Source: an uncultured Chitinophaga sp.
GTDB lineage: Bacteria > Bacteroidota > Bacteroidia > Chitinophagales > Chitinophagaceae
DNA: 64,000 nucleotides
NCBI RefSeq assembly: GCF_946479755.1
Contig: NZ_CAMLHC010000027.1
Location: 1-64,000, forward strand
Direction of reading: 5' to 3'
Position numbers and translations under genes: made by a program
Notes under the pieces: model-generated
What the model saw: only the letters and a program-made list of their open reading frames with translations
Told to the model about the DNA's origin: nothing
The model's database searches: none
In this document: piece by piece, positions 34,900-43,093 of the stretch
How positions within the stretch are numbered: the stretch's first letter is position 1
Layout of the letters: each line of letters opens with the position of its first letter

Positions 34900-35310
34900 A
34901 TGAAATATACTTTGATATTAATCTCCCTGTGGCTGTTATGCAGTTGCAACAAGGATAGCCAGGATTTCAGGGTCAAAGCAGTAACCCTCAGCAGCTACCA
35001 TCCTACGAAATATCCGGATGAAAAGCTGCGTGTCCGTTTTCTCGACGCGGAGCATACAGGGCATGTACTGGGCACTACCGACGGCTACCCTGCTTCGCTG
35101 CCGCTTCCTGTAAAACTAAATGTGAATCCTGCCTTTAAACTGAAGTTATACAGGCAGCCCTGTTTTATTGAGCTGTGGGGAGATTCCACCGGCCTGATCG
35201 GGTCCGCCCGCATGAATATGCGTGACTACAAAATTATTTTCCCGCTGGAGATGGAAGTAGAAGGAGAAAACTTTCAACTTTCTGTCAGCGGAAAGTGGGA
35301 CCAGCGGTAG
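34900..35310 (+). CDS. small lipoprotein of unknown function
   Basis: The 136-aa protein has a lipoprotein signal (MKYTLILISLWLLCSC, lipidated Cys near residue 16). The mature beta-rich domain has no recognised motif (YRQPCFIELWGDSTGLIGSA). The ATG at 34900 gives the signal; an in-frame TTG at 34861 would overlap the MFS gene. It starts 25 bases after the transporter and probably belongs to the same transcript. A link to the pump is positional only. Confidence 0.7.
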   Translation: MKYTLILISLWLLCSCNKDSQDFRVKAVTLSSYHPTKYPDEKLRVRFLDAEHTGHVLGTTDGYPASLPLPVKLNVNPAFKLKLYRQPCFIELWGDSTGLIGSARMNMRDYKIIFPLEMEVEGENFQLSVSGKWDQR

Positions 35311-36051
35311 TTACAGGCTCATGCCACCGTCCATGACCAGTTCCGCGCCGGTGATGAAAGATGCTGCATCGCCGGATAAATGCGCCACCATCTTTCCTAC
35401 GTCACCGGCTTTCCCCATGTGTTGCAGCGGAATGCGGTCCAGCATCCATGCTTTCAGGCCATCGAGCTGGGCGTCGTCGTAGCCTTGTTTATGCAGGATC
35501 GCTGTTTCAATCGGTCCGGGACTGACGGCATTCACCCTTATTTTCCGCGGCGCCAGTTCGAGGGCCGCGATTTTCATTACTGCATTTAAAGCCGCTTTGC
35601 TGGAGGAATAGATGGAGGAGTTGGCAACGTTCATGCTGGCCGTGTTGGACGAGAGGAAGGTCACCGAAGCGCCGTCATTCAGGAGAGGAATAAAGCGGCT
35701 CAGGGTAAAGTAAGCGCCTTTAAAGTTAATGTCTATCACCTGGTCAAATACCGCTTCAGTGGCCTGTTCAATGGCTGCTCCGCCCAGTACGCCGGCGTTA
35801 ATGAAAAGGATGTCCACTTTCCCAAACGTCGCTTTGACAGTATCCGCGAGGCTTTCGATGGCAGCGAGATTACCCTGGTCGGCCACGAGGCCGGTAACAC
35901 CCAGCTCCGCGGCAGCGGTATCGATCGCTTCTTTACGGCGGCCGGTGATGATGACGGTCGCTCCCTGGTGTTTTAATTCCTTTGCTGTGGCATACCCGAT
36001 GCCGCTGTTGCCGCCGGTTACGACCGCTATTTTTCCTTTCAGTGTTTCCAT
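35311..36051 (-). CDS. SDR family oxidoreductase
   Basis: The 246-aa classical short-chain dehydrogenase. The NAD(P)-binding motif is TGGNSGIG (about 13-20). The stretch ITGRR after beta-2 favours NADP. Also visible are NAG (about 85-87), the catalytic Ser in FLSSNTASM, Tyr and Lys in YSSSK (about 149-153), and PGPIET (about 184-189). The substrate cannot be read from sequence. It is divergent from an HxlR regulator, a pairing common for redox or electrophile responses. It is convergent with the small lipoprotein gene, with no gap between the stop codons. Confidence 0.92.
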   Translation of the reverse strand: METLKGKIAVVTGGNSGIGYATAKELKHQGATVIITGRRKEAIDTAAAELGVTGLVADQGNLAAIESLADTVKATFGKVDILFINAGVLGGAAIEQATEAVFDQVIDINFKGAYFTLSRFIPLLNDGASVTFLSSNTASMNVANSSIYSSSKAALNAVMKIAALELAPRKIRVNAVSPGPIETAILHKQGYDDAQLDGLKAWMLDRIPLQHMGKAGDVGKMVAHLSGDAASFITGAELVMDGGMSL

Positions 36052-36077
36052 GATGCGTATGATTTAGTCATTCATGG

Positions 36078-36130
36078 CAAAGGTATGAGGGAATTGGTAT
36101 AACTTTGTAACCAGTATAACAGAGTATACC
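36078..36130. promoter_or_regulatory. divergent promoters and candidate HxlR operator
   Basis: On the minus strand TACCTTTG (36085-36078) is a -7 box for the SDR gene. On the plus strand TAACTTTG (36100-36107) is one for the HxlR gene. Around the latter are four related copies of a (G/A)GTAT(A/G)(A/C)C motif (36096-36129), including an inverted GGTATA/TATACC pair. A regulator bound there could cover both start sites. Confidence 0.55.
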
Positions 36131-36133
36131 AGT

Positions 36134-36523
36134 ATGACAGATAAAAAAAGAGGGAAAGAAATAGCCGAAGTGCTGAGTAATCCGCGCAGTCAGAAGGATG
36201 AGTTGCAGGCGTTACAGGACACAATTTATGTGATTGGCGGAAAATGGCGGCTGCCCATTATCAATTCTATCTGCAACGGCAACAACCGTTTCAGGGAGAT
36301 AGAGCGCAGCATCCCTGGTATCACCACGCGGATGTTGTCGAGGGAGCTGAAGGAGATGGAAGCCAATCAGCTGATCAAAAGAACGGTGACACCAACCGTC
36401 CCGGTAACCGTGGAATATACCGCTACCGGATATTGCCGCACCTTTGGAGATATCATCCTGGAGATGATCAAATGGGGAAAAGCACACCGGAAGAAGATCA
36501 TCAGGAGCCCGGAGAAGGATTGA
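36134..36523 (+). CDS. HxlR family transcriptional regulator
   Basis: The 129-aa winged-helix protein. The HxlR core runs from about 25 to 115: YVIGGKWRLPIINSI, NRFREIERSIPGITTRMLSRELKEMEANQLI and VEYTATGYCRTFGDIILEM. A Cys in GYCRTF could be a redox or electrophile sensor, though this is speculation. It is divergent from the SDR gene, which it probably controls, and likely itself as well. Confidence 0.92.
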   Translation: MTDKKRGKEIAEVLSNPRSQKDELQALQDTIYVIGGKWRLPIINSICNGNNRFREIERSIPGITTRMLSRELKEMEANQLIKRTVTPTVPVTVEYTATGYCRTFGDIILEMIKWGKAHRKKIIRSPEKD

Positions 36524-36734
36524 TCAACTTAATTCCAGTGTTTCATGTATGTTTTCAAGGATCGCGATTTCATCTTTGACGAGGTGCCGATCTTTCACCA
36601 GCGCCAGTATTTATGTGGATAGTAGTGACAGCTCTTCCATGCGTCTGCCACTACTATCTTAATAAAAGGGCTGCAGTCAGAAGATGATAGGCCGTGTTAA
36701 TTCCGGCTTACAAATTAAACTAAAAAAGTGTTGA
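36524..36734. other. intergenic region with a stem-loop and a short coding-like remnant
   Basis: An inverted repeat at 36618-36631 / 36645-36658 (GATAGTAGTG arms) could form a hairpin without a U-tract. On the minus strand, positions about 36606-36530 read as 26 codons ending at a stop (LVKDRHLVKDEIAILENI...). They have no start codon and look like the tail of a lost gene. Confidence 0.35.
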
Positions 36735-36929
36735 TTACATACATACCACGGTGCGGTGAGGTCTGGTCGGGCAGGAAGGATCGTAACTGTCACATCCCTG
36801 GCACTTGGTGTCGAAAGGACCACCAATGATACCACCGCGAACATCGTTTTGTTGTTCAACATTCAAATGAGCCAGGGCTACTTTTTTCAGGCTGACTTTT
36901 TTCTGCAGGTCAATGTTTTTCTTTTTCAT
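36735..36929 (-). CDS. class I lanthipeptide-type precursor peptide
   Basis: The 64-residue peptide starts at the ATG at 36929; longer in-frame starts are ignored. The leader MKKKNIDLQKKVSLKKVALA ... NVEQQNDVRGG has the pattern of Bacteroidota class I (pinensin-like) lanthipeptide leaders and a Gly32-Gly33 processing site. The 31-residue core has four Cys (43, 46, 53, 63) and five Ser/Thr (41, 48, 52, 55, 60). This would allow up to four thioether rings. No dehydratase (LanB), cyclase (LanC), protease-transporter or immunity gene is adjacent. If made, it must be modified in trans or be a relic. Other GG-leader peptides are possible. Confidence 0.65.
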   Translation of the reverse strand: MKKKNIDLQKKVSLKKVALAHLNVEQQNDVRGGIIGGPFDTKCQGCDSYDPSCPTRPHRTVVCM

Positions 36930-37061
36930 AACAGGATTGTTTAATGAACGATAAATGTACACTGACATCCTGCACACGATTTGCAGTAACAATGGAAACC
37001 CGGCGCGTACGGAGGGTTTCAAAGACAGGAAGAGAAGAGGGGCAGCAAAGGAAAAAGGTGT

Positions 37062-37094
37062 AAAGAAAAAGGCTCCTCGTTATGAGGAGCCTTT
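37062..37094 (-). terminator. terminator of tRNA-Glu copy 1
   Basis: Arms 37068-37078 and 37084-37094 (AAAGGCTCCTC and its inverse), followed on the minus strand by a T-run. It lies eight bases past the tRNA 3' end. Confidence 0.85.
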
Positions 37095-37102
37095 AGCTCT
37101 TG

Positions 37103-37174
37103 TACCACGTACGGGAATCGAACCCGTGATTCCTCCGTGAAAGGGAGGCGTCTTAACCCCTTGACCAACGCGGC
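37103..37174 (-). tRNA. tRNA-Glu (anticodon TTC), copy 1
   Basis: A 72-nt cloverleaf on the minus strand. The acceptor starts GCCGCGT. The anticodon stem-loop is CCTCC-CTTTCAC-GGAGG with anticodon TTC. The T-arm is CGGGT-TCGATTC-CCGTA. The 3' CCA is not encoded. It has its own full promoter and terminator. Confidence 0.95.
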
Positions 37175-37192
37175 ATTTCCGTTTTGGGATTG

Positions 37193-37222
37193 CAAAGATA
37201 GGGAATAGTTTTACATCACAAA
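37193..37222 (-). promoter_or_regulatory. promoter of tRNA-Glu copy 1
   Basis: On the minus strand TTTG (37222-37219), an 18-nt spacer and TATCTTTG (37200-37193), 19 bases before the mature 5' end. Confidence 0.75.
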
Positions 37223-37289
37223 AATTTTTTTCAATTTATTTTTCGGGAGATGTTTGACATGATAAATAGCTGCTTTTTTCCGGAACACT

Positions 37290-37973
37290 TCACCGGTGTA
37301 TCAGTCCCGCAATCAGGTTGATCGTCAACGCCATCACAAACGTATTGAGCAGATAAGACAACAAGCCATGTATCAGCACGGTGCGCCTGATGGCGCGGCT
37401 GCCGATCTCCACGTCCGATACCTGGAAAGTCATACCGATCACAAAAGAGAAATAAGCGAAGTCCACATAGTCGGGATATTTCTCCTGCGGAAAATCCAGT
37501 CCGCCGGCATGACGGCTGCTGTCATTCACATCATCGTCATAAAACAAATGCGCGTAGTGAAAGCTGTAGGTGGTATGTACCAGCGCCCAGGACGACAGGA
37601 TACCGACAATAGCCACCGGCAGGTAAATACCCGGTTTCTCCGGCTCGTCAGACACCATCAGCAATGCAACGATGATCATACTGGCAAAAGAAGACACCAG
37701 GAGAAAGATGGTCACGAAAGTTCGTCCGCCGTCATCCTCCCGGGCCCAGGCGCGAATTTCAGGTACCTTCCGCCACACAAACACCAGCCAGGCGATGCTG
37801 ATATAGGAAAGCGCGAAAACGTCCCATAAAAGCACGGAAAGCACCAATGGACTGATGGGGACATGACACATTTCCAGGATCATCCACACGAACGCTGTCA
37901 GTCCCAGGCTGATCATACTGCGCTGTAAAGGATAGAGACGGATGACATCTTTGAGCTTTCTCCGTTTTGCCAT
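37290..37973 (-). CDS. DUF1345 membrane protein
   Basis: The 227-aa protein has about five hydrophobic helices and the DUF1345 end signature: YFSFVIGMTFQVSDVEIGS, then IRRTVLIHGLLSYLLNTFV and MALTINLIAGL. The N-terminus is basic and cytoplasmic. The family is widespread with no known function. The gene stands alone between the two tRNA-Glu copies, with no clear promoter upstream. Confidence 0.85.
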   Translation of the reverse strand: MAKRRKLKDVIRLYPLQRSMISLGLTAFVWMILEMCHVPISPLVLSVLLWDVFALSYISIAWLVFVWRKVPEIRAWAREDDGGRTFVTIFLLVSSFASMIIVALLMVSDEPEKPGIYLPVAIVGILSSWALVHTTYSFHYAHLFYDDDVNDSSRHAGGLDFPQEKYPDYVDFAYFSFVIGMTFQVSDVEIGSRAIRRTVLIHGLLSYLLNTFVMALTINLIAGLIHR

Positions 37974-38039
37974 AAGAATTGCGGATTTGAGGTATGTGCT
38001 ATTAAAAATAAGATTTATAGTGCAGTATTTTATCAGCCG

Positions 38040-38717
38040 TTATCCCATCGCGCAATGTTGCAATAACACCTGCTTCTTCATCACGCACAGCCATTTGGTC
38101 ATTACACCAATGCGGCGCCGGCGTTTCGGCATTACAGGATTTTTTCGCCAGCCAGGATACCAGAAACGGACCGTTGGTTCTCCATGTCGCCGTAGTTGAT
38201 GTGTAGCCAAAAGCTCCGTCTTACAAAGCTCCGCCAGTGTGAAGGCAAAAAAAACGATATCGTCTCCGCACATGGATAATATCGGGTGCCCGGGCTCATC
38301 TATCATCATAAAACGATGACCCCATACAGGAAAGATCCGGGAAATACCCCATGCTTTTCCCATGGCAGATGTTATATGGCAACTATCGTAAACCCGCTTG
38401 ATGGTATCGCGAATACGGTCAAGGTCCCGGGGATAGGAATAGTACCAGTGATACTCCTGCCTGTCTCCCTCTCCATCTGTGACAATATAGGGTCTGTCCA
38501 AACCATTCATGGTACGGTAAAAATTACGCAATGGTACCGGAAACGAAAATCCGATCGCTGTTTCAAAGGCTTTCAACGTTTCTTCCGAAAGGCCGGGTAA
38601 CCATTTGGCGCCCGGAGCGGCAGCGGCAAAAGGATTATTGGGTTCGATTTCTGCCCATTTTGCCTCCGTTTCGGCCTTTATCTGTTCAAAAAAAATAAGA
38701 GAATTATCTGGTTTCAT
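38040..38717 (-). CDS. SMI1/KNR4 family protein
   Basis: The 225-aa protein, starting at the ATG at 38717 (MKPDNSLIFFEQIK), shows the SMI1/KNR4 fold: WLPGLSEETLKAFETAIGFSFPVPLRNFYRTMNGLDRP, a tryptophan/tyrosine-rich middle and IRDTIKRVYDS. In bacteria these are often immunity proteins against polymorphic or contact-dependent toxins, but no toxin gene is adjacent. The last 40 residues are very basic and Cys-containing (MPKRRRRIGVMTKWL). They look unlike the family, so the true end may have been changed by a frameshift or mutated stop. A longer start at 38816 is unlikely. Confidence 0.7.
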   Translation of the reverse strand: MKPDNSLIFFEQIKAETEAKWAEIEPNNPFAAAAPGAKWLPGLSEETLKAFETAIGFSFPVPLRNFYRTMNGLDRPYIVTDGEGDRQEYHWYYSYPRDLDRIRDTIKRVYDSCHITSAMGKAWGISRIFPVWGHRFMMIDEPGHPILSMCGDDIVFFAFTLAELCKTELLATHQLRRHGEPTVRFWYPGWRKNPVMPKRRRRIGVMTKWLCVMKKQVLLQHCAMG

Positions 38718-38850
38718 TGCAGCAGGGATCTTAAAAAAACCTTTGTCCGGGAGATGACCGATCGCGGAAACCGGGGTTGGACGGCCCGCTGAAAAAATAC
38801 CGCAGCACTCAAGCATCCAAAAGGAAAGACATGTATATCGAACTGATATA

Positions 38851-38887
38851 AAATAAAAAACCGGTCATTGAGACCGGTTTTTTATTT
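38851..38887 (-). terminator. terminator of tRNA-Glu copy 2
   Basis: A 16-bp perfect stem (38851-38866 / 38872-38887) with AAACCGGTC/GACCGGTTT core and T-rich ends on both strands. It adjoins the tRNA 3' end. Confidence 0.85.
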
Positions 38888-38888
38888 G

Positions 38889-38960
38889 TACCACGTACGG
38901 GAATCGAACCCGTGATTCCTCCGTGAAAGGGAGGCGTCTTAACCCCTTGACCAACGCGGC
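38889..38960 (-). tRNA. tRNA-Glu (anticodon TTC), copy 2
   Basis: The sequence is identical over the 72-nt body to the copy at 37103-37174, with the same anticodon TTC and no encoded CCA. The immediate 5' flank (GTTTTGGGATTGCAAA on the plus strand) is also shared, so the duplication included the promoter region. Confidence 0.95.
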
Positions 38961-38977
38961 GTATCGTTTTGGGATTG

Positions 38978-39008
38978 CAAAAGTACATTATTGTTTTATA
39001 TTTCCAAA
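38978..39008 (-). promoter_or_regulatory. promoter of tRNA-Glu copy 2
   Basis: On the minus strand TTTG (39008-39005), a 19-nt spacer and TACTTTTG (38985-38978), a full consensus match. Confidence 0.8.
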
Positions 39009-39034
39009 ATAATTTTTGATAACTCAAATTTATA

Positions 39035-39065
39035 TTGATTAATAAACGCATTGATTGTAAATTCG
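39035..39065 (+). promoter_or_regulatory. promoter of gap
   Basis: TTG (39035-39037), a 20-nt spacer and TAAATTCG (39058-39065), one mismatch from TAnnTTTG. It lies 36 bases before the ATG and is divergent from the tRNA promoter. Confidence 0.5.
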
Positions 39066-39100
39066 CTCTCGATTTTTTCATACTCAAATCACGACAAAAA

Positions 39101-40117
39101 ATGGGAACTACTCTCAAAATTGGTATTAATGGATTCGGCCGTATTGGTCGTTTGGTATACCGCCAGATTTACAAAATGCCCGGCATTGATGTGGTAGCTA
39201 TCAATGACCTTACCAGCCCAACCGTGCTGGCGCATTTGCTGAAATATGATTCAGCGCAGGGTAGGTTTGATGCAGAAGTTAAACATTCCGAGAACGCAAT
39301 TAATGTGAACGGCGAAGATGTGAAGATATATGCACAAAGAGACCCGTCTCAAATTCCCTGGAAAGAGCACGACATTGACGTAGTGATCGAGTGCACCGGC
39401 TTCTTTGCTGATAAAGACAAAGCTGCTGCGCACATCACCGCTGGCGCTAAAAGAGTCGTAATTTCCGCTCCTGCTACCGGTGATCTGAAAACCATCGTGT
39501 TCAACGTAAACCACGAACTGCTGGATGGCAGCGAAACCGTTATCTCCTGCGCTTCCTGCACCACCAACTGCCTGGCTCCTATGGCCAAAGTACTGCAGGA
39601 CAAATACGGCATCGTTACCGGTCTGATGACTACCGTTCACGCTTACACCAACGACCAGAACACCCTCGATGCTCCGCATCCGAAAGGTGACCTGCGCCGT
39701 GCCCGCGCTGCTGCCGCCAACATCGTTCCGAACAGCACCGGTGCTGCGAAAGCAATCGGCCTGGTACTGCCTGAACTGAAAGGCAAACTGGACGGTAACG
39801 CACAGCGTGTACCCACCATCACCGGCTCTCTCACCGAGCTGACTACCATCCTCGGCAAAAAAGTAACCGCAGAAGAAGTGAATGCAGCGATGAAAGCAGC
39901 TTCCAACGAATCTTTCGGTTACACTGAAGACGAAATCGTAAGCTCCGACATCATCGGTATCCACTACGGTTCCCTGTTCGACGCTACCCAGACAAAAGTA
40001 ATGACCGTTGGTGATCACCAGCTGGTTAAAACTGTGTCCTGGTACGACAACGAAATGAGCTACGTATCTCAGCTGGTTCGTACTGTGAAGTACTTCGCCG
40101 GCCTGATCAGCAAATAA
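39101..40117 (+). CDS. gap: glyceraldehyde-3-phosphate dehydrogenase
   Basis: Converts glyceraldehyde 3-phosphate, NAD+ and phosphate to 1,3-bisphosphoglycerate. The 338-aa protein starts at the ATG at 39101 ([20 protein letters not shown]), after the A-rich leader ACGACAAAAA. The Rossmann motif is at about 8-14. The catalytic Cys is in [12 protein letters not shown] (about 150-161), and the C-terminal motif is WYDNEMSY. The residue after the second strand is Asp (AINDL), as in NAD-dependent glycolytic enzymes. pgk, the next enzyme of glycolysis, follows behind a terminator. Confidence 0.97.
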   Translation: MGTTLKIGINGFGRIGRLVYRQIYKMPGIDVVAINDLTSPTVLAHLLKYDSAQGRFDAEVKHSENAINVNGEDVKIYAQRDPSQIPWKEHDIDVVIECTGFFADKDKAAAHITAGAKRVVISAPATGDLKTIVFNVNHELLDGSETVISCASCTTNCLAPMAKVLQDKYGIVTGLMTTVHAYTNDQNTLDAPHPKGDLRRARAAAANIVPNSTGAAKAIGLVLPELKGKLDGNAQRVPTITGSLTELTTILGKKVTAEEVNAAMKAASNESFGYTEDEIVSSDIIGIHYGSLFDATQTKVMTVGDHQLVKTVSWYDNEMSYVSQLVRTVKYFAGLISK

Positions 40118-40124
40118 CCAGATC

Positions 40125-40157
40125 GTATCCCCGGCAGTCACTGCCGGGATACTTTTT
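40125..40157 (+). terminator. terminator of gap
   Basis: A hairpin GTATCCCCGGCAG / CTGCCGGGATAC (one bulge) followed by TTTTT. It separates gap from pgk, so pgk needs its own promoter or read-through. Confidence 0.85.
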
Positions 40158-40279
40158 ACATTCCGCGGAACAACTACACCATAGCAGCAGCCAGGCCAGA
40201 TCATTTTGGTTGAAACTCGCTTTGTGCTGTTGGCCCGCGGTTTTTTTATGGCTAAAACCTTTCTCTTAAATCGCTACAT

Positions 40280-41470
40280 ATGAGCAAATTCTCCGACTAT
40301 CATTTCAACGGCCGTAAAGCCCTTGTCCGCGTGGATTTCAACGTTCCCCTGAACGATAAGTTCGAAATTACGGACGACACCCGCATGCGCGCTGCCGTTC
40401 CCACCATCAAAAAAATCCTCAAAGATGGCGGCGCTGTCATCCTGATGTCCCACCTCGGCCGCCCGAAAGATGGTCCTACCGATAAATACTCTTTGAAACA
40501 CCTCGTATATCACCTTATCTCCCTGCTGGACGGCGCCACCGTTAAATTTGCAGAAGACTGCACAGGCCCCGTAGCCGAAAAGGCCGCTGCCGACCTGCAA
40601 ATGGGTGAAGTGCTCCTGCTGGAAAACCTGCGTTTCCACAAAGCAGAAGAGAAAGGCGACGCTGCTTTCGCGGAACAGCTGGCCAAACTGGGCAACGTAT
40701 ATGTCAACGATGCCTTCGGCACCGCCCACCGCGCCCACGCCTCCACAGCGGTGATCGCACAGTTCTTCGCCCAACCGGACCGTATGTTCGGCCTCCTCAT
40801 GGAAGCGGAAGTGTCCAACGCGGAGAAAGTACTGAACAACGCCACCGCCCCCTTCACTGCCATCCTCGGCGGCGCTAAGGTGAGCGACAAAATACTGATC
40901 ATCGAAACACTGATGGACCGCGCCAATAACATCATCATCGGCGGCGGCATGGCTTATACTTTCCTCAAAGCACAAGGCAAGGAAATAGGCAACTCCCTCT
41001 GTGAAAATGATAAACTGGACCTCGCTAATGAACTGCTGGACAAAGCCCGCACCAAAGGCGTTCAACTGATCCTGCCGGTAGATTCCGTTGCTGCGGATAA
41101 ATTCGCTGCCGACGCTGCCACACAGGTGGTGTCCAACGATAACATCCCCGCCGGATGGATGGGCCTCGATATCGGACCTGCTTCCGTAGCGCTCTTCAGC
41201 GAAACGATCCTGGCTTCCAAAACCATCCTCTGGAACGGTCCTATGGGCGTTTTCGAAATGGAAGCGTTCCAGAAAGGCACCAAAGGCGTGGCAGACGCCA
41301 TCGTGCAATCTACCGCCCAGGGAGCGTTCTCCCTCGTAGGCGGCGGCGACTCAGTAGCGGCGGTCAACCAGTTCGGACTGGCCGACAAAGTAAGCTACGT
41401 GTCCACCGGCGGCGGCGCCATGCTGGAGTTCTTCGAAGGCAAAGTACTGCCCGGCATCGCGGCCATCTGA
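40280..41470 (+). CDS. pgk: phosphoglycerate kinase
   Basis: Transfers phosphate from 1,3-bisphosphoglycerate to ADP. The 396-aa protein has the signature [11 protein letters not shown] (about 14-24), SHLGRPK (about 58-64), [12 protein letters not shown] and [15 protein letters not shown] (about 140-154). It also has LGGAKVSDK, the nucleotide loop GPMGVFE (about 317-323) and the final [14 protein letters not shown] ... STGGGA. All catalytic motifs are present. A clear promoter was not found in the 120 bases after the gap terminator. Confidence 0.97.
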   Translation: MSKFSDYHFNGRKALVRVDFNVPLNDKFEITDDTRMRAAVPTIKKILKDGGAVILMSHLGRPKDGPTDKYSLKHLVYHLISLLDGATVKFAEDCTGPVAEKAAADLQMGEVLLLENLRFHKAEEKGDAAFAEQLAKLGNVYVNDAFGTAHRAHASTAVIAQFFAQPDRMFGLLMEAEVSNAEKVLNNATAPFTAILGGAKVSDKILIIETLMDRANNIIIGGGMAYTFLKAQGKEIGNSLCENDKLDLANELLDKARTKGVQLILPVDSVAADKFAADAATQVVSNDNIPAGWMGLDIGPASVALFSETILASKTILWNGPMGVFEMEAFQKGTKGVADAIVQSTAQGAFSLVGGGDSVAAVNQFGLADKVSYVSTGGGAMLEFFEGKVLPGIAAI

Positions 41471-41498
41471 TTATAATAGCGATCAAACATAACAGCAT

Positions 41499-41552
41499 TA
41501 CGGATTTGCAGGGAAAAGGTTCCACATACCCTGCAAATCCGTATTTACTTTT
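41499..41552 (+). terminator. terminator of pgk
   Basis: A 15-bp perfect stem (41499-41513 / 41529-41543, TACGGATTTGCAGGG) with a 15-base loop, followed by TTTACTTTT. It ends 12 bases before the next start codon. Confidence 0.8.
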
Positions 41553-41564
41553 ACAAAGCACCTT

Positions 41565-42977
41565 ATGAAAAAACGCCTCCTCCTCTACCCTGCCATCATC
41601 GGCGTGTTCGGTATACTGATATGGGTGATCCTCGAACAGGGAAGGCTGCTGCCGGTAAAACAGCTCCTGCCCGTTACCCCCGCCCCGCCGGCCGCACCTG
41701 CCGCCGCCAGCAGCTGGTGGCAATACTTCGATAACCTGAAACACCCGCTGGCCCTACTGCTGTTACAGATCGTCGCTATCATGCTGGTAGCCCGCCTGTT
41801 TGGCATACTGGCCAATAAAATAAAACAGCCGGCAGTAGTAGGGGAAATCATCGCAGGCGTATTGCTCGGCCCCTCCCTCCTCGGATGGACCATGCCCTCC
41901 TTTTCCGCCTTCCTCTTCCCGGCAGAATCGTTAAAAACACTTCAGTTCCTCAGCCAGATAGGTCTCGCCTTCTTTATGTTCATCGTAGGCATGGAGCTGG
42001 ATATCAGCAAAATCCGGAACAAAGCGCACGACGCCGTTATGATCAGCCATGCAAGCATCGTCGTGCCCTTTTTCCTGGGCGTATGGCTGGCTTATTACCT
42101 GTTTACCGCCTTCGCGCCGGCAGGCGTCAGCTTCCTCGCTTTTGCGCTGTTTATGGGCATCGCCATGAGCATTACGGCCTTCCCGGTGCTGGCCCGTATT
42201 GTACAGGAAAGAAAGCTCACCGGCACGCCACTGGGCACCATGGCCATCACCTGCGCCGCTGCGGATGATGTGACCGCCTGGTGCATATTGGCGGTAGTGG
42301 TAGCGATCGTAAAAGCAGGAGGACTGGTCAGCGCGCTGATCACTATTGTGCTGGCCGTTGTTTTTGTAGCGGCGATGCTGACGCTGGTAAGGCCCTGGCT
42401 GGCCCGCACGGTGAACCGCCACATGTCCCGCAATCGCCAGAAAGCGGCCATTGCTGCGGTCTTTCTCACCATGCTGCTCTCTGCCCTTGCTGCCGAAGTG
42501 ATCGGCATACACGCCCTCTTCGGCGCCTTCCTGGCAGGCGTGATCATGCCACAGGAAGCAGGTATCAAACAACTGCTGACAGATAAACTGGAAGATGTAA
42601 GCGTGCTGCTGCTGTTACCGATATTTTTTGTGTTCACCGGTTTGCGTACCCAGATCGGCCTGCTGAATGAAAGCCACCTCTGGGTGGTATGTGGTATGAT
42701 CATGCTGGTGGCCGTAGCCGGCAAATTCGGAGGCAGCACCCTTACCGCCCGGCTGATGGGACAATCATGGCGCCAGTCTGTGTCTATCGGCGCACTGATG
42801 AATACCCGCGGCCTGATGGAGCTGGTTGTGCTCAATATCGGGTACGATCTCGGTATCCTTTCTCCCGAAATATTCGCTATGATGGTGCTGATGGCGCTGG
42901 CCACCACTTTTATGACCGGCCCGTTGCTGGACCTCGTGGCTTTCAGCGAAAGAAAGAAAGGCCTGCTGGCAGCATAG
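41565..42977 (+). CDS. Kef-type cation:proton antiporter (CPA2)
   Basis: The 470-aa membrane protein has an extra N-terminal helix and a Pro/Ala-rich periplasmic stretch (about 1-52). Roughly twelve helices of the Na+/H+ exchanger fold follow (about 60-460). Motifs typical of CPA2 are AVVGEIIAGVLLGPSLLG, GLAFFMFIVGMELD, the acidic pair in CAAADDVTAWC, IHALFGAFLAGVIMP and ALMNTRGLMELVVL. It lacks the C-terminal TrkA-N/RCK domain of KefB/C, so gating by NAD or glutathione is unlikely. The exchanged ion, K+ or Na+, cannot be told. Confidence 0.9.
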   Translation: MKKRLLLYPAIIGVFGILIWVILEQGRLLPVKQLLPVTPAPPAAPAAASSWWQYFDNLKHPLALLLLQIVAIMLVARLFGILANKIKQPAVVGEIIAGVLLGPSLLGWTMPSFSAFLFPAESLKTLQFLSQIGLAFFMFIVGMELDISKIRNKAHDAVMISHASIVVPFFLGVWLAYYLFTAFAPAGVSFLAFALFMGIAMSITAFPVLARIVQERKLTGTPLGTMAITCAAADDVTAWCILAVVVAIVKAGGLVSALITIVLAVVFVAAMLTLVRPWLARTVNRHMSRNRQKAAIAAVFLTMLLSALAAEVIGIHALFGAFLAGVIMPQEAGIKQLLTDKLEDVSVLLLLPIFFVFTGLRTQIGLLNESHLWVVCGMIMLVAVAGKFGGSTLTARLMGQSWRQSVSIGALMNTRGLMELVVLNIGYDLGILSPEIFAMMVLMALATTFMTGPLLDLVAFSERKKGLLAA

Positions 42978-43030
42978 TCCCGCTGGTTATAACGTTGCCG
43001 GTTATACGTGTTTATATCGGTCCGGCAAGT

Positions 43031-43080
43031 CATAAAAAAACCCGTGCAGTTTTACCTGCACGGGTTTCTTATTTTCTTTT
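43031..43080. terminator. bidirectional terminator, antiporter / lytic transglycosylase
   Basis: A 12-bp stem AAACCCGTGCAG (43038-43049) / inverse (43056-43067) has a T-rich tract to the right and an A-run to the left. It therefore serves both convergent genes. Confidence 0.85.
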
Positions 43081-43093
43081 ATCAGCAGAAGGA

